Source: Crotophaga sulcirostris
Taxonomy: Eukaryota > Chordata > Aves > Cuculiformes > Crotophagidae
Length of the DNA: 64,000 nucleotides
Direction of reading: 5' to 3'
Assembly: GCA_013397455.1 (NCBI GenBank)
Contig: VYZB01000241.1
Location: 1 to 64,000, forward strand
The position numbers and the translations under genes were made by a program. The notes beneath the pieces were generated by a model that was not told the origin of the DNA, searched no databases, and saw only the letters and a program-made list of their open reading frames with translations. Shown here piece by piece: positions 1 through 12,766 of this stretch (position 1 is the first letter of the stretch; every line of letters begins with the position of its first letter).

Positions 1-158
1 CAGGGAGGTGGTGGAGTCGCTGTCCCTGGATGTGTTTAAGGGAAGACTGGATGAGGCACTGAGTGCCATGGTTTAGGTGATGGGATGGTGTTAGTGTTGG
101 CTTATAGGTTGGACTTGATGATCTCAGAGGTCCCTTCCAACCTTGTGATACTGTGATA
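1..158 (+). mobile_element. CR1 LINE, 3' end of a young copy, cut by window edge
   Basis: The segment holds the last codons of CR1 ORF2, a short 3' untranslated region with the diagnostic GGTTGGACTTGATGATCTC and GGTCCCTTCCAACCTTGTGA blocks, and a tail of two GATACTGT-like units ending near 158. ORF2 is still open to its stop codon, so this copy is little decayed. The rest of the element lies to the left of the window. The same tail type recurs at 12655-12766 and, on the other strand, at 19109, which marks one subfamily. Family assignment is from recognised CR1 sequence; the subfamily name is not decidable by eye. Confidence 0.93.
2..76 (+). pseudogene. CR1 ORF2 C-terminal end (partial)
   Basis: Twenty-four codons and a TAG stop read REVVESLSLDVFKGR and then LDEALSAMV. 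This is the typical C-terminus of CR1 ORF2, the endonuclease/reverse transcriptase polyprotein that copies CR1 RNA into the genome. No frameshift or stop interrupts the visible part. The catalytic domains lie outside the window, so whether the full copy is intact cannot be said; nearly all genomic CR1 copies are 5'-truncated and dead. Confidence 0.85.
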
Positions 159-3100
159 CAATTCAGGAAAAAAAGGAACAAAAATATCCAGGCTCCAACA
201 TTACCACTTAAGAAGACCAAGGGTATCTCTACCTTGGGGTAAAATGCATATATGAAATATTGCTAAAATAGAGATTAAAATTAGAAAAAGGTTTTGAAAT
301 GAGGTAGGTTTTTTGTGAAAGTTATGAAGTACGTGATTGTGTAGTAAAGACAATAGTACAAACATACCACCAGGAAAAAGCAATTGCATGGTTTTTCATA
401 TTCTTCTGGGAACACCAGTGACCTATTTGCTTTGGCTTGCTACTCAGGACCACCTTTGTTAACACAGTCTTTTACCTGTGACTATAACTACTATCTTCTT
501 TAAAAGAGTGAGAAAAGTAAACAAAAATGTATCAACATTGCAATAAAAGTAAATTACAATTTATGCATATTTTTGCAGCTAAAAAATAACTACAACAGTT
601 GAAATCAGTTATTATAAAAACTTTGAAGAACATGTTTTAATGTAAAACAAAAAGATAAATTACTATGTATCTAAACACAGAGTGGAAGATTTACTTTTAG
701 CAATGTTATGTTAAGCTAATATTTTAAAACTTTAGTACATCATAGTGTTAGGAAAAACAAACAAACAAACTAACAAACTCCTTATCTTCACTTTCCAGAA
801 AGTAAAATGATGTAGAGAACAACCAACTGGCTTCTCCAAAGCCATGCAGGGAATAAAAAGAGAGTACCAGATGTTCGAACAGAAGTTATTCTTCCTTTTT
901 CTTCGGTTCTACTAAAGAAAACAGATGCTGGTGATTTTGATTCCCTAGGTATTTTATCTTGTATAGAAGGAATTATGACATTGTCATTTGTATGTACTTT
1001 TCAACAGAAAATGGAAAAACAGTGCCCCAAACCTCATTGACAACAAAAACCACAGTTAAGGGTTCAAGTGTTCCACAACATCCTTGCCTATCGCATGATC
1101 CACAGTGGGAATCTGTTGGTTTTTTAGGTAACAATAGCTGACATTAGAAATTCCAAATAATGGAAAAATTAATTTTTCATGCCCTTACCACTAGTTCAGT
1201 TTGCCTCCTGATTTGCCATAAGCCCTGCTCTCTAAATAATTCGTGCTAGAGACATGTCACTGCACTTTAACCCAGATCTACAATCAAACTACTGTATCCT
1301 TTCACAGTAAAACCCAGGTATGGCAGAGTCAACCCTGTGCAACAGCAGCTACATTCTGCACTGTGTATGCAAGTTGATAACTACCTCTCAACTGGGTTAT
1401 ATGCTGTGCTCTCAGAAGGTGATAACAGGGACACTTTGGGTCTCAAATGACAGTTCAACAGACACCTCATATCACATGAGTGAAATAGATTTATTTTCTA
1501 AGTTATAAGTAAAGCAAGAGGCCTTCTGCCTGTATTCTGAGCCAAAAACTATGGAACTTACATGGGGGTCCCACAAATAAATCTGAATTCCAGTTAAATT
1601 AATACACTCATTTTCAGTACAGTGCTATTTAGTTCTTCTGCATCTTAAGGAATGGGCAAAACAAGAATGAAACGAACTCATATATGCTGACAATATACAG
1701 TGACACAGCATTCTTACATTAATGGACAACTTCAATTAAATTGCTTGCAAAGGGATATAATTTTCTCCATAAAAAGTGAGTAATATGCAAAACCATAGAT
1801 TGACTTTTTAAATTTCTATTTTCAAATTATTTTCAAGCCTGGTCTTTTCAGATGGTTCCTAACTAATAAAACAACTGGTCTTCCGAGACCACCCAGAAAG
1901 AGCACCAAAAGCAAATTACCACTTAATTGAAAACAAGCGCAAAGCTCAACACATAGTATAGAGTTAAGAACCTCTATATTCAATAAAGCTGGAAAACTAT
2001 ACATATTACGGTATTTTCACAAAGCTCACTAGCCAGGGATTAACCTCCCAACAGTACGTTTTTGATACAATCTGACAAGTTTGCTTTTTATTTTCCATTT
2101 TCCTAAATTGATCTGATTTTCTAGACAACTTCAGGGCTCCAGGAATAGATGTGTCCAGTATAGCAGCCTTATTTACTGTAAGTGATTTTTTTATAATGGT
2201 AACTTTGGACATTATGATCTCCTGGAAGTACAGAAAAGAAAAATCAGTTTTCTCCTTGAAGAGTTAGTTTGTCAAAATGTTGCATTCCAAAAAGTTTATA
2301 CTTTTATTATGTTAGAGATATTCCATAAACAAGGTAAATTGCAGTTGCCCCTTGACGTAGTGTTATGATTTGCAGGTCTGATCTGCATTATCAGTTAAGC
2401 CCAAGAGATAGTATGAGTCTTTGTTATTGCACAAAAGAGAGAAAGCAAAAAATATAGGTCTAAGTATAACTTGACCTTTGGAATCAAGTATGAAACACTT
2501 CTTTTAGTGTTTTCAATGTCTACATTTTGCTATCTGTATCAGAATGAAGTGTCCTGCTTCTGGATGCAGTCACACAAAGTGATGTGTCAGACATCTTTCA
2601 ACAGATCTCAAAAGAAATCTTATTATCAATTGGACAGATCCATTTAAGACCTTATTTTCTGACTGCATTAATAAAGTCAGTGTAAACAAGAAAGTAAGAA
2701 CACGCGAGAAAATACTGAAAGAAAACAATTAGATAATAACTTGCATTGTAATTAATCATGTATGAATCTGGTGTATAACCCTTTATACTTTATACTCAGA
2801 GAAAAACACAGATGTAGGTATGTCTTTTCTTATCTGTGTATATCAAGGATCAGTTTCCTCTTATTGTTTCCTCTCCTTATTTATTTTAAATATGTTATCA
2901 TTGTGGTAGCTCTTGTAATGTCTAAAAAATGGTAAGTCATAACTTATAATACTACACCTTTGTTAGTCTTACCTGTAAGCCATATATTTGGAAGGCTAGA
3001 AGGACGTAGCTTTCTGCTTTTGTAGATTAGTTCTGAACATCCGTGCTAACATTCACTATAAGGCTGTCTCCTCATTCTTTATTACTGTGTTACAGTGCAT

Positions 3101-3342
3101 AAACTGAAAATTATGTATATTCTGATAGTACCTTGTATAGTACTCTACCTACTTGTCTCCACCTATGAAAAGTCATAGAAGCAGAAGAAGTGCTATATAA
3201 TAACTCAGTCTGATTATACAGATGTTGCTGGTTTTTCTTAAGGCAAACAGAATTAGGTGTAAGATTTGTTTCAGAGATAATCATTTTATGCCACGGAGAC
3301 ATTTATGCTGCTATGGGCTTATTCTTCACAATTGGTTTCTGT
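159..3342. other. No gene seen; AT-rich single-copy-like DNA
   Basis: Only short open frames (68 codons or fewer before 3200) with no recognisable homology. There is a small (CAAA)n run at about 756-775 and otherwise no repeat that I can name. Confidence 0.6.
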
Positions 3343-3785
3343 TTGAAGTACTGGAAAGCTGCTATAAATGTCTCTCCACAGCCTTCTTTTCTCTAGGCAA
3401 TCCCAACTCTCTCAGTCTGTCCTCTTATGGGAGGTGCTCCAGCCCTCTGATCATCTTTGTGGCCCTTCTCTGGACTTACTCTAAGAGATCCTTGCCCTTC
3501 CTGTGCTGAGGACTCCAGAACTGAATGCAGTACTACAAGTCAGATCTCATGAGAGCAGAGCAGAGGGGGAGAATCCCGTCCCTTGACCTGCTGGTCACAC
3601 TTCTTTTGATGCGGCTCAGGACATGGTTGGCTTTCAAGGCTGCAAGCCCACATTGCTGTCTCATGTTGAGCTTCTCATCCATAAGCACTTCCAATTCCTT
3701 CTCTTCAGGACTACTTTCAAACCATTCTCTGCCCAGCCTATACTTGACCCAGTTGCAGGACCTGGCACTTGGCTTTGTTGAAAGT
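3343..3785 (-). mobile_element. CR1 LINE fragment, ORF2 C-terminal region, both ends missing
   Basis: Read on the minus strand this is the fingers-distal and C-terminal part of CR1 ORF2. The plus strand shows the familiar antisense words CTCCAGCCCTCTGATCATCTT and, at the right, CAGGACCTGGCACTTGG. The left edge stops at the end of ORF2, with no 3' untranslated region or octamer tail. A CR1 copy normally keeps its 3' end, so this one was cut later or broken by rearrangement. Several stops and frameshifts are present. Confidence 0.9.
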
Positions 3786-6384
3786 CTTTCTGAGAAGTTG
3801 TTATTAGTGCACAGCCTAAAGGTGTTCCTTTTTACTCAGTTTGGCAATGTTAGAGTTGCTGTGTAGCATGGAAAGACAGAAACATTCCTTTACAGAAAAG
3901 TCCAGTGTTTAACTCAATGAGCTCTGATGCCTGATGCTGTTGTTAGCACTAACAGCACTGCCAGTGCAACTGTCTTTTGATTCGTGTTCAAAACAGCTAA
4001 TGATAGAGATGAAATTCTTTTGAGCCCATCACAAATCCTCATCTATAGAAGACAAACAGTAGAATTCCTCCCTTGAGACCATCAAGTCTCAATCAACTCA
4101 CCATTTTGAAAGTTTAATTGCATCGTTTAAGGCTGGGTAGCTCTCTCAATACTTCTTTTTCACTCAGGGAGCAGTGAAAACCTTGGTGTGCCTAAAATCC
4201 TTGACATGACTTGAGAAGCCTATTCCTATGATATATATCACCAACAGACAAGGAGAATCTCAGAGAAGGTTTCAATTACTACAGAAAAACAATTACCATT
4301 CAGCCGTTCCCTGTTCTAGACTATCACTAGGACTTCAGTATTTTTTAAGGATTTAATTTTTTTTTAGATTTGTTAAATGATCTTTGTACCTCAAATAAAT
4401 GAATAGAATAGAATAGAATAGATGGAGTATCTGTCACTTGGAGAGGTGCAACTACCTTTGCAACATTTAGCAAATATATTTTCTGCAGTTTTTACCTCAT
4501 CATATTCTATATTTTGTCATCCTCACATATTCCTCCACTGCTTTACGAAGGCAACAACAAGCTCTGTGAGTAGAATAGTCTAGTACACTACCCACAGCAG
4601 TTTTGACATTGACTAGATGTTGTGAGTTATGGGCCCAGCTATTTCTTATGCTTCCATATTTCTGTAAAGAATTCATCAACTGAATTTAACACTAGTTAAA
4701 TAAAAAAGTACTGTTAAAAATAACTAAGATCCTCAAACCATTTCCTTTCTGGCATCAGTGATCAGAATTATTTATTATAAGTTTGAGCATTACCTGCTAA
4801 ACCATTTAATCACAATATTTTTGGCACCTATGACAGAAGCAGTCAGGCGTTAAATGTGAAGCTCTCTTACTGCAGTGCCTGGAGGTAACTAATCAATGTG
4901 GCAAAGATCTTTTGGGCTCTGAAGATGTATATCTTACCTTCCAGTGATTAGTTTGTCAAAGCCACAAGATCTATGAATATACTTATTTAATCTGTCAAAA
5001 GGATATAGTACAGCCTGAAAAGTCATCATCAAACCTGATGTAGCAGAAAATTTCCAACTATTGATTAGATTCAGACATTCGTTTTAGTCTGAACATATAC
5101 TTTGGTGCATCAATAGGTCAAGTAGCTTATGACTGCAGAACAATAATATTGGAATCTCGAGTCAGCAAGTTAATACACCCCTGAGTACCTCAAATTATTT
5201 TCTCCTGGGATAACTTCTAAAGAGAAAGGAGGATTAGTGTAAGTACAGAATAATACATTGAGGCTGTATTGAGCTACAACATCTCACCTCGTCTTTGATC
5301 CAAGTCCTATGTGATGTACCAGGTGCAGGCAGGTATTTCAGGTCTTATATTCATTATGTTTGAAATAAAATTAAACAAAAGTAAGACTCATTCATCCATT
5401 AAAAAACCCTCTTGTATTAGAATGACCTGTGGAGTGAGAGAGTTTAACATAAAATACAGACAGCAATTTAAATGAGATTTGTCTAAACCTGCTGTCACTA
5501 CCTGTCAATAGAACAGCAACAAAAAATTAAACTCTTGACTCCCTGAAACAGCTATCTAAATAATACATTTGACGAATTTTATTCTGAAAGAAGGAAAACT
5601 TTTCAATGGCCATTTTTTTTCCTAAACAGCAGAATAATGTACCTACTAAGTTAGCTTTGGAAAATACTGTATAATTTATCAAGCATATTATGATCGTAAT
5701 GCTGGATTTGTTGTAGTCCTTGTTGAAGATACTATTGAAAGGATTTTCAGCTGTTTGGTTAGATAAAATGTTTTAATGTGCGTGATTTATTTTCACTTTT
5801 CTTTTGTATTGTATATTATTGATAACACACTCCTGCCTAATCAACCGAGAAAGAACCCATTTCCTTTATTTCCTGACCAACAATAAAATCCTTTCTATGT
5901 ATTATAACAAATTTCCAGAAACAGACTAGAGTCTTTCAGGAAGGTAAGAAAACCAGCATTTTCAAATTCTTACATACTCAATCAAGTCACTCAGCAGGAA
6001 ATACAGTGGTCATCAAAACCATGAAAAACATAACTTCTACTTATGATTTTATTAAACAGAATGATAAAATATGAGTTGCTTTATTTATGAGTACATGTTG
6101 TGTACAGCCAAGAAGTATTTTACAGATCATATAATATGAAAGTTCAGTAAATAATCAAATTCAAATTAAACTGGACAATATGCATTAGGGAATGAAAAGT
6201 CTACATATACATATAAAATATTAGAAAACTACCTCTATAAGAAACAGTTTTTACATGCAGCAAAGTTGCCCATTTTTCTTGCTTTGTGCTACAGAGGAAA
6301 AAGTACAAAACAATGGATGTAATTAAATAAATATATTGACTACTTATCTCATTCAAGAACAAAAACTTGCACAAAACTTGTTCT
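3786..6384. other. No gene seen; AT-rich DNA
   Basis: No open frame worth listing and no named repeat apart from a four-unit (GAATA)n run at 4401-4421. Confidence 0.6.
4401..4421. repeat. (GAATA)n microsatellite
   Basis: Four perfect GAATA units followed by a partial one. Confidence 0.9.
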
Positions 6385-6473
6385 AGTGGGAGGTGTCCCT
6401 GCTCATGGCAGGGGGGTTGGAACTAGATGATCTTTAAGGTCCCTTCCAATCCAAACCATTGTATGATTCTATG
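6385..6473 (+). mobile_element. CR1 LINE 3' tail, short 5'-truncated copy
   Basis: About 90 bases of CR1 3' untranslated region: AGTGGGAGGTGTCCCTGC, then TGGAACTAGATGATCTTTA and CCCTTCCAATCC, ending in the octamer-type tail ATGATTCTATG. The tail differs from that at position 158, so this is another CR1 subfamily. Confidence 0.93.
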
Positions 6474-8212
6474 TTATATCTTCTCCATGGGAGGAGTGGA
6501 GACAAGCATCCCTATGCACTTTACCTCACCCTCACATAAGTATGAGAACTCAATTTACCTGAAAACTCCAGCACTGGAGATAGAGGACAGTATAGGCAAC
6601 TGAAGGAAGAATTAATCCTATTCAGCTTTAGATATCTAAAAATCTTGGGTCTCTAGGCTACAGATCCATTACACCTTTGTCCTGCTAGAGGCCATACATG
6701 GAGCAAGGTATGTTCTGGGGATGGTTCTTTTCATCTATTTTAAGATGACTTGACTCCATCTGTCCCCACCTATGAAGATGCCTGAGTGTCTCCATATTAA
6801 CTATTGTGGGATCCTACTTTTAACATCTACAAATACCATGTAAATAAAATGCCACTGTAATAGGTGAACCTTCCTTACAGAAGGCACTCCCCTAAATTAA
6901 CATCCAATTCAATTTATCAGAAACCCAAACTCTCTATAAACAGTTGTCAGACTGCAAGGGTTTACATTTTCCCTCTCTTGCCATGGGAAAACGTCAAGAA
7001 ACCCATTCACTCTGTAATTAGCTGGTGAGTGTACAAATTCTGCAGTCCCAGAAAAAAAATCCAGCAGTAATGCAAGATATTCAGTAAGGTCCTCCTGTCT
7101 TAGTCAGGGTCAAAACCACCTGACATAAAATATACTTAGGCTGCTATGACTTCATTATCCTTTATGCTTTAATTTATGAAGTCTGCAATTACACTCTTCA
7201 TTATTCCATGTAAAGTCATTATAGGTCCAAGTCTCAAAAAAATAGTTATCTCTGTATATAAACACAAGTATTTTATGAATTAAAGTATATTCATTTACAT
7301 ATCTACATATGGCCATATATACGCATAAATATATACAAATTTTTATAGCTACGCATAGACATGCATATTTATAGTGTGGTGTATTTACTGGTGAATATTT
7401 TCATATATCTTTTCCTACATAAATCTCTGTGTTTTGGACACATGCATGTGACATGGTAGACAACTGAAAAAAACAGTGAAAAAAATTACTAATTTCAAGG
7501 TGCACATTTTTTGGTGACACTCATTTTACTGACAGGAACTGAGTGAGACAACCAATCTTTATTCAGCCCCACAATTCTAACTTGCAACTACTCAAGAATA
7601 AGGTGCAAAACTAATACCAGAGAGTCTGGGTTGTACAAAAGGGGAGAGGAAGAAGGAGGTCAGAGATGGAGCCTGTCTACACAGGCAAGGAGAGGAGAAA
7701 GCTTTTGCTATTCCATGTATTTGTGCTGCAGCTTCCAGGAAATCAGATAATGGCAAAAGACTGTGGAGGCTGTAGGAGGAATTTTGACACAGCCTGTTTG
7801 GGAATCAGCTGTGACTTGCAGAGTTGCTTCTGTGAAAGTGGACCAAACCATCTCCAGTCCAAGTTCATACACATCCTTGAATGACAAAATAAAGGATAAA
7901 GACGTTTTTTATGCATGTCCGAAAACCCGGTGGCCTGGTGACACTGTTACAAAGGAGATTAGCAGTTATAATTTTGTGCCCTAGATGGATTGAAGCAGAG
8001 CTGTTTATTTATTTATTTGCAGGAACAAATCCTTATAAAGCAGCTGTAGCCTAAAAACTAAGATAAACCGCAGACAGAGGTAGTTGTTTAGAGTAACATC
8101 TGCACTGACATATGTCAGAAGGGCTTAAAAAAATTATTTCAGCATTTCATTTAGACTACTAATGCCATAAAAAAGACATCATTAAATAGAGAGAGCATGG
8201 ATTTTGGAGACC
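6474..8212. other. No gene seen; includes a GC-richer block at 7640-7985
   Basis: Mostly AT-rich, with TA-rich low complexity at 7250-7420. Around 7640-7985 base composition rises and two overlapping short frames (72 and 73 codons, plus strand) occur, with AATAAA at 7888-7893 beyond the first. I recognise neither peptide and see no splice or promoter context that would make it a gene. Confidence 0.5.
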
Positions 8213-10040
8213 ATCATAGAATAGAATCACAGAATCATTAAGATTATAAAAGACTTATAAATTCATCAAGTCCAATTATTAACATAGCACTGGCAAGTCC
8301 ACCACTAAACCATGTCCTTAAGAACCACATCTACAAATCTTTTAAATACTTCCAAGATAGTGATTCAACTACTTCCCTAGGAGGCCTGTTCCAGTGCCAG
8401 AATTTTTTCCTACTATCCATCTAAACCTCCCCTGGCACAACTTGTCCTATTGCTTGTTACCTGGGAGAAGAGACCAGCGCCTGTCTCACTACAACCTCCT
8501 TTCAAGTAGCAATAAAGAGCATTAAGGTCTCCCCTCAACCTCCTTTTCTCTAGACTAAATAGTCCCAGTTCCTTCAGCAGCTCCTCAAAAGACTTGTTTT
8601 CTAGACCTTCCACCAGCTTCTTTGCCCTTCTTTGGACATGATTCAGCACCTCAATGTCTTTCTTGTAGTAAGGGACATAAATCTGAACACTGTGTTTGAG
8701 GTGCAGCCTCAAAAGTGCTGAGTACAGGGGCACAATCACTTCCCTAGTCCTGCTGGCCACACTCTGATACCAGCATACAATTGGCCTTCTTGGCCACCTG
8801 GGCACACTGCTGGCTCATATTCAGCTGGCTGTTGACCAACACCCCCAGGTCCTTCTCTGCCAGGCAGCTTTTCAGCCAATCTTCCCCAAGCCTGTAGTGT
8901 TACATGGGATTGTTGTGACTGAAGTTTGAGGCCTGGCACTTGGCCCTGTTGAAGCTCATACAGTTGGCCTTGGCCCATCCATCCAGCCTGTCCTGATTCC
9001 TCTTGCAGAACCTTTCTACCCTCAAGAACATCAACACTCCTGCCTAATTTGGTGTCATCTGCAAACTTACTGAGGTTGCACTGGATCCCCTCGTCCAGAT
9101 CATGGATAAAGATATTAAACAAGACTTGCTCCAATACTGATCACTGGAGAACACCAATTGTGATTTGTCACCAACTGGATTTAACTCCATTAACCACTAC
9201 TCTTTGGGCCTAGCCATCCAGGCAGCTTTTTACCCAGCAAAGAGTATGCCTGCCTAATCCATGAGAAGCCAGTTGCTCCAGTAGAATTCTGTGGGAAATG
9301 ATGTCAAAGGCTTTCTGAATTTCTAAGTAGAAAACATCCATAGTCTTTTCCTCATTCACTGAGTTAGTCACCTTCTCATAGAAGGAGGTTAGGTTGGTCA
9401 AGCAGCACCTGCCTTATCTAAATCCATGATGCCTGGGCCTGATCACCTGATTTTTCTGTATGTGCTGCATGATGACACTCAAGATTATCTGCTCTTCGAC
9501 TTTCCCTGGCACCAAGGCCTCTAGTTCCCCAGATCCTCCTTTCAGCCCTCTTGTAGAGGGCATCACGTTTGCTAACATCCAGTTGTCTGGGACCTCCCTG
9601 GTTAGCCAGGACTGCTTATAAATGATGGAAAAAGTGGCTTGTTGAGAACTTCTGTCAGTTCCCTCAGTACCCTTGGGTGGATCTCCTCCAGCCCCATAGA
9701 CCTGTAAGTGTCTAAGTGGTGTAGCAGAATACTAACCATTTCCCATTGGATTTTGGGGACTTCATTCTGCTCCTCATTCCTTTCTTCCAGCTCAGGGAGC
9801 TGGGGGCATGGAGAACAACTTGCCTATTAAAGACTGAGGGTAGGAAGGCATTAAATACCTCAGCCTTTTCCTCCTCCTTTGTCACTATGTTTCCCTGCAC
9901 ATCCAGTAAAGGATGGAGACTCTCCTTAGCTCTCTACTGTTGGATGTGTTCATAGAAACATTTTTTATTGTCTTTTATGGCATTAGCCAGATTAAATTCT
10001 AGTTGGGCTTTGGCTCTTCTAATTTTCTCCCTGCATAACT
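8213..10040 (-). mobile_element. CR1 LINE, 1.8 kb 5'-truncated copy
   Basis: Longest retrotransposon in the window. From the 3' end at 8213 (plus-strand ATCATAGAATAGAATCACAG, the complement of octamer-type tail repeats) it runs through the 3' untranslated region (8213-8412) and back through ORF2 to about 10040, where homology stops a little upstream of the reverse transcriptase. The copy is middle-aged: the protein is recognisable throughout but has many frameshifts and stops. No clear target-site duplication is visible. Confidence 0.95.
8413..10035 (-). pseudogene. CR1 ORF2 reverse transcriptase, broken
   Basis: On the minus strand four separate frames carry successive parts of ORF2. Frame 9712-9900 has EEKAEVFNAFLPSVF, the segment just before the fingers. 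Frame 9210-9401 has TNLTSFYEKVTNSVNEE and YLEIQKAFD, the palm motif A region. Frame 8736-9134 has FADDTKLG, the motif C box with both aspartates. Frame 8413-8805 has [15 protein letters not shown] and the C-terminal domain. In motif A the codon at 9321-9323 gives E where the family has the metal-binding D, so the enzyme would be dead even with its frames joined. The endonuclease and ORF1 are absent through 5' truncation. ORF2 normally nicks the target and reverse-transcribes CR1 RNA. Confidence 0.9.
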
Positions 10041-11374
10041 ACACAACATCAGTTCAAGAGAACTATCAGACTGAGAACCTAAATATATTTAGGTCAAGGT
10101 TGGATTATAAATTCAGAAACTTCTTCTTAATAGAGTATTTCCCTATTGATTCCTTTCCTTCTGACTCCTACTGAGCCTACATCTGTTCCTTCTCTAAGTA
10201 GACAGAATGTGGAATAGATGCAAATATGATGCAGTTTGTTGATTAAATTCTTGGCTGTGTTTATCTGTTGGAAGCCTCACCATCAGACAGTCAATTTAAT
10301 CAAACAATAATCTTCAGTCAATGGTGATCTTTTATAAAAAATGCATCCATGGAGCCTTATGCTTCCAGTATTTATTGAAAATGTATCTCTTCATGGGTTT
10401 TAACGCAATTGACTAAAAATTATAATCAAGAGGAATATTTGTAATAACATGCAGTACACATTTAACTTTTTTGTCCTGTCCCAAGACTATACAGCTTTTC
10501 TTTGTGAACAGTTAACATCCTTCTGGTATGGGCCAGAATATTATTCATTACATTTCTACCATTCCCCATGGCTAAGTAAAAGCATGAGCAAATCAGGTCC
10601 CCTGCCAGTTCAGTGTTTTATTCTCTACATTGATTTTTTTTTCAGTTGAGCCAACTTAAATCTTTTGGTTTAGACTCTCTGTTATGCCAGTGATTAAACA
10701 GAGAGGGGGAGGAGGAGGGCAGAGGAGTTTTCTGCGATTCCCTTTCTACTACGAACTTCTCAAATCTTAGATAACATAGTGTTTTAACCTTCATAAAAAG
10801 TGTTGTCAAGTTGATGCTAAAAAAGTGTGAAAAATTAGAACCGTTAGTGTTCTTTTGTAGCATATACTCACATTAGAGGTAAACAAACTGATTTTGCACA
10901 GCAGTAACGATGAGATCTAGGGATGAGAATGAGTGTGAGTTATTAAACAAGTGTATCCATTTTCTCAGCCACTTTTGTTTTTATTGTTATTTTGAGGGCT
11001 CCTTCTCCCATGAACCACTACCCACAGTGAAAGAATGGCTGATTATCTCCTTCCTGAGACTGAACAGACCAAACCCAAATTTTCAGCTATCTCACTTTAC
11101 CCCATCAGACAGGACATATGGCTGCCTAATACATTCTTGAAAACCCCTCAATAATGAGGATCCACAATGTGTCCTAGGACATCTGCTCTAATATTTCACT
11201 AGCTGTTAGGTCTTTTTGCTAACAGGCAACTTTGGCTGTATTTGCTATAATTTTGTCCATTATTTTTTGTCCTGTTAACTCTGACACAGACAGCAATAGT
11301 TTAGCTTGTCTTGAACCTGAACACCACTGTCATACCACACATTGGACTTTTAATCTTTAATTTAAACATTCCCG
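10041..11374. other. No gene seen
   Basis: AT-rich, with several 60-76-codon frames on both strands and none recognisable. Confidence 0.6.
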
Positions 11375-11900
11375 TTTCATTCAGTCTTTCCTGTAAGTCA
11401 GGATTTATAGACCTCTCTGGAGTCTCTCCAGTGGATTCAGAAGGTTCTTGAAGGGCTGCCAGAAAACAGATAAATGCTCAGCTGAGGTCTTGTCCATGCA
11501 GAGCAGAGTAGAAAGATCATTTGTCTTTATAATATCTGCACTTATTACAGCCGCATGACATTGGTGACTCATGTTGTTCTTGTGATACACCGTAACCTGT
11601 AGGTCTTTTTCTAAAGGAATTACATCAGTATAGTTCAACTTTTAGACCTGATTTTTCTTTCTACTGTAACTGATTATACATGCCTGAGTGCAAAGTGATG
11701 TATTCTTTGTACTGAATTATATCTTTTTCACACCCATTTGCCAAGATCATGTTAAACTCTGTTTACATATTCCTGGCAGTCCTCCCAACATTGATATGAT
11801 CTCCAGACTTAATAATAACTTTCTGTATTAGCCAGACATTGATAAATTTACTAAGTATTGCTGGACCAGGACAAATTCTGAAGAAATCAGGTGCCCTTCA
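11375..11900 (-). mobile_element. Very old CR1-type LINE fragment (ORF2)
   Basis: On the plus strand the order of words matches antisense ORF2 of ancient amniote CR1: GTCTCTCCAGTGGATTC, CTCAGCTGAGGTCTTG, GACATTGGTGACTCATGTTG, CCTGTAGGTCTTTTTCTA, GTGCAAAGTGATGTATTC, and GGACCAGGACAAATTC near the right end. Divergence is much greater than in the other copies, and no open frame survives beyond 77 codons. Both ends fade out and are set by eye. The piece covers the C-terminal half of the reverse transcriptase region. Confidence 0.75.
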
Positions 11901-12654
11901 ATGTGATAATAAAACCATGCTCTCTGAACATGCCTTTTTTCTATCTATAAGGCTTCTTGTACTGTGATAGAATAAATCTAATGGGTTCAACCTTTGCTTT
12001 TCTTCCACTCAGACTCCCAAAAAGTTGCTATACAAGGCATGTGATTTAACTAGGCTATCCACTAAGCTACGCCAAGTAATTGATATTTTCAGTGGCATTC
12101 ATGTCTGAATACAATTTTCCAGGCGTTTAAAACTAGGACTTATTTAAATTAAACTACAATATTTAATTCAAAAAAAGCCTCAGAAAAACAACCTCTTTTC
12201 CAAAGTTACTTTACAGAAGTGGAAATAAATATAATTTCCCTTTTTCCCAAGAACGGTAAAAAGGTGACATTCACCTACTTCTTTTCTTCCTTTTGTGTCT
12301 ATGCAAGTGATATTTATAAGTTCTATGATTGTGCTAATTCCATCAGACAGCAGATCTACAGAGACTGTAGGTTCTAAATAAGACATGGACTGCATTACAC
12401 GAAGTGCAAAAAGCGCACAGCTGTTAACCTATTATTCTTGACAAAAAGTGTTTAGGAAAAATTGCTATCAAATGTATTTCATTAAGTTCTGAATAGCTTT
12501 TGAAATTTCATTTTATACAAGAAAGGGTTTTTAAACCATAGAACTTTGCATACCTAGCTCCACGTTCACTCATTTTATACACATGCTCAACTGGAAGAAC
12601 TAGTGTCCTGATTGAATGCCATCATCACCTCTTTTCCTCTAGATGTAGAAATAT
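11901..12654. other. No gene seen
   Basis: AT-rich DNA. The old CR1 may extend a little into its left edge. Nothing else recognised. Confidence 0.55.
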
Positions 12655-12766
12655 GCAAAGGCATGGTTTAGATGAAGGGTTGGTGTTGGTGTTAGTGTTG
12701 AGTCGGACTTGATGATCTCAAAGGTCCTTTCCAACCTTGTAATACTGTGATGTTGTGATATTGTGA
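12655..12766 (+). mobile_element. CR1 LINE 3' tail, same subfamily as the copy at position 1
   Basis: Starts within the last ORF2 codons (GGCATGGTTTAG gives the final M-V-stop), continues with GGACTTGATGATCTCA and GGTCCTTTCCAACCTTG, and ends in three imperfect copies of a TGATAYTG-type tail. It is 5'-truncated to 112 bases. It matches 66-158 of this window closely, with a deletion of about 15 bases. Confidence 0.92.

Noticed and set aside
3525..3866. 113-codon plus-strand frame
   Set aside because: It is the antisense shadow of CR1 ORF2 lying on the minus strand.
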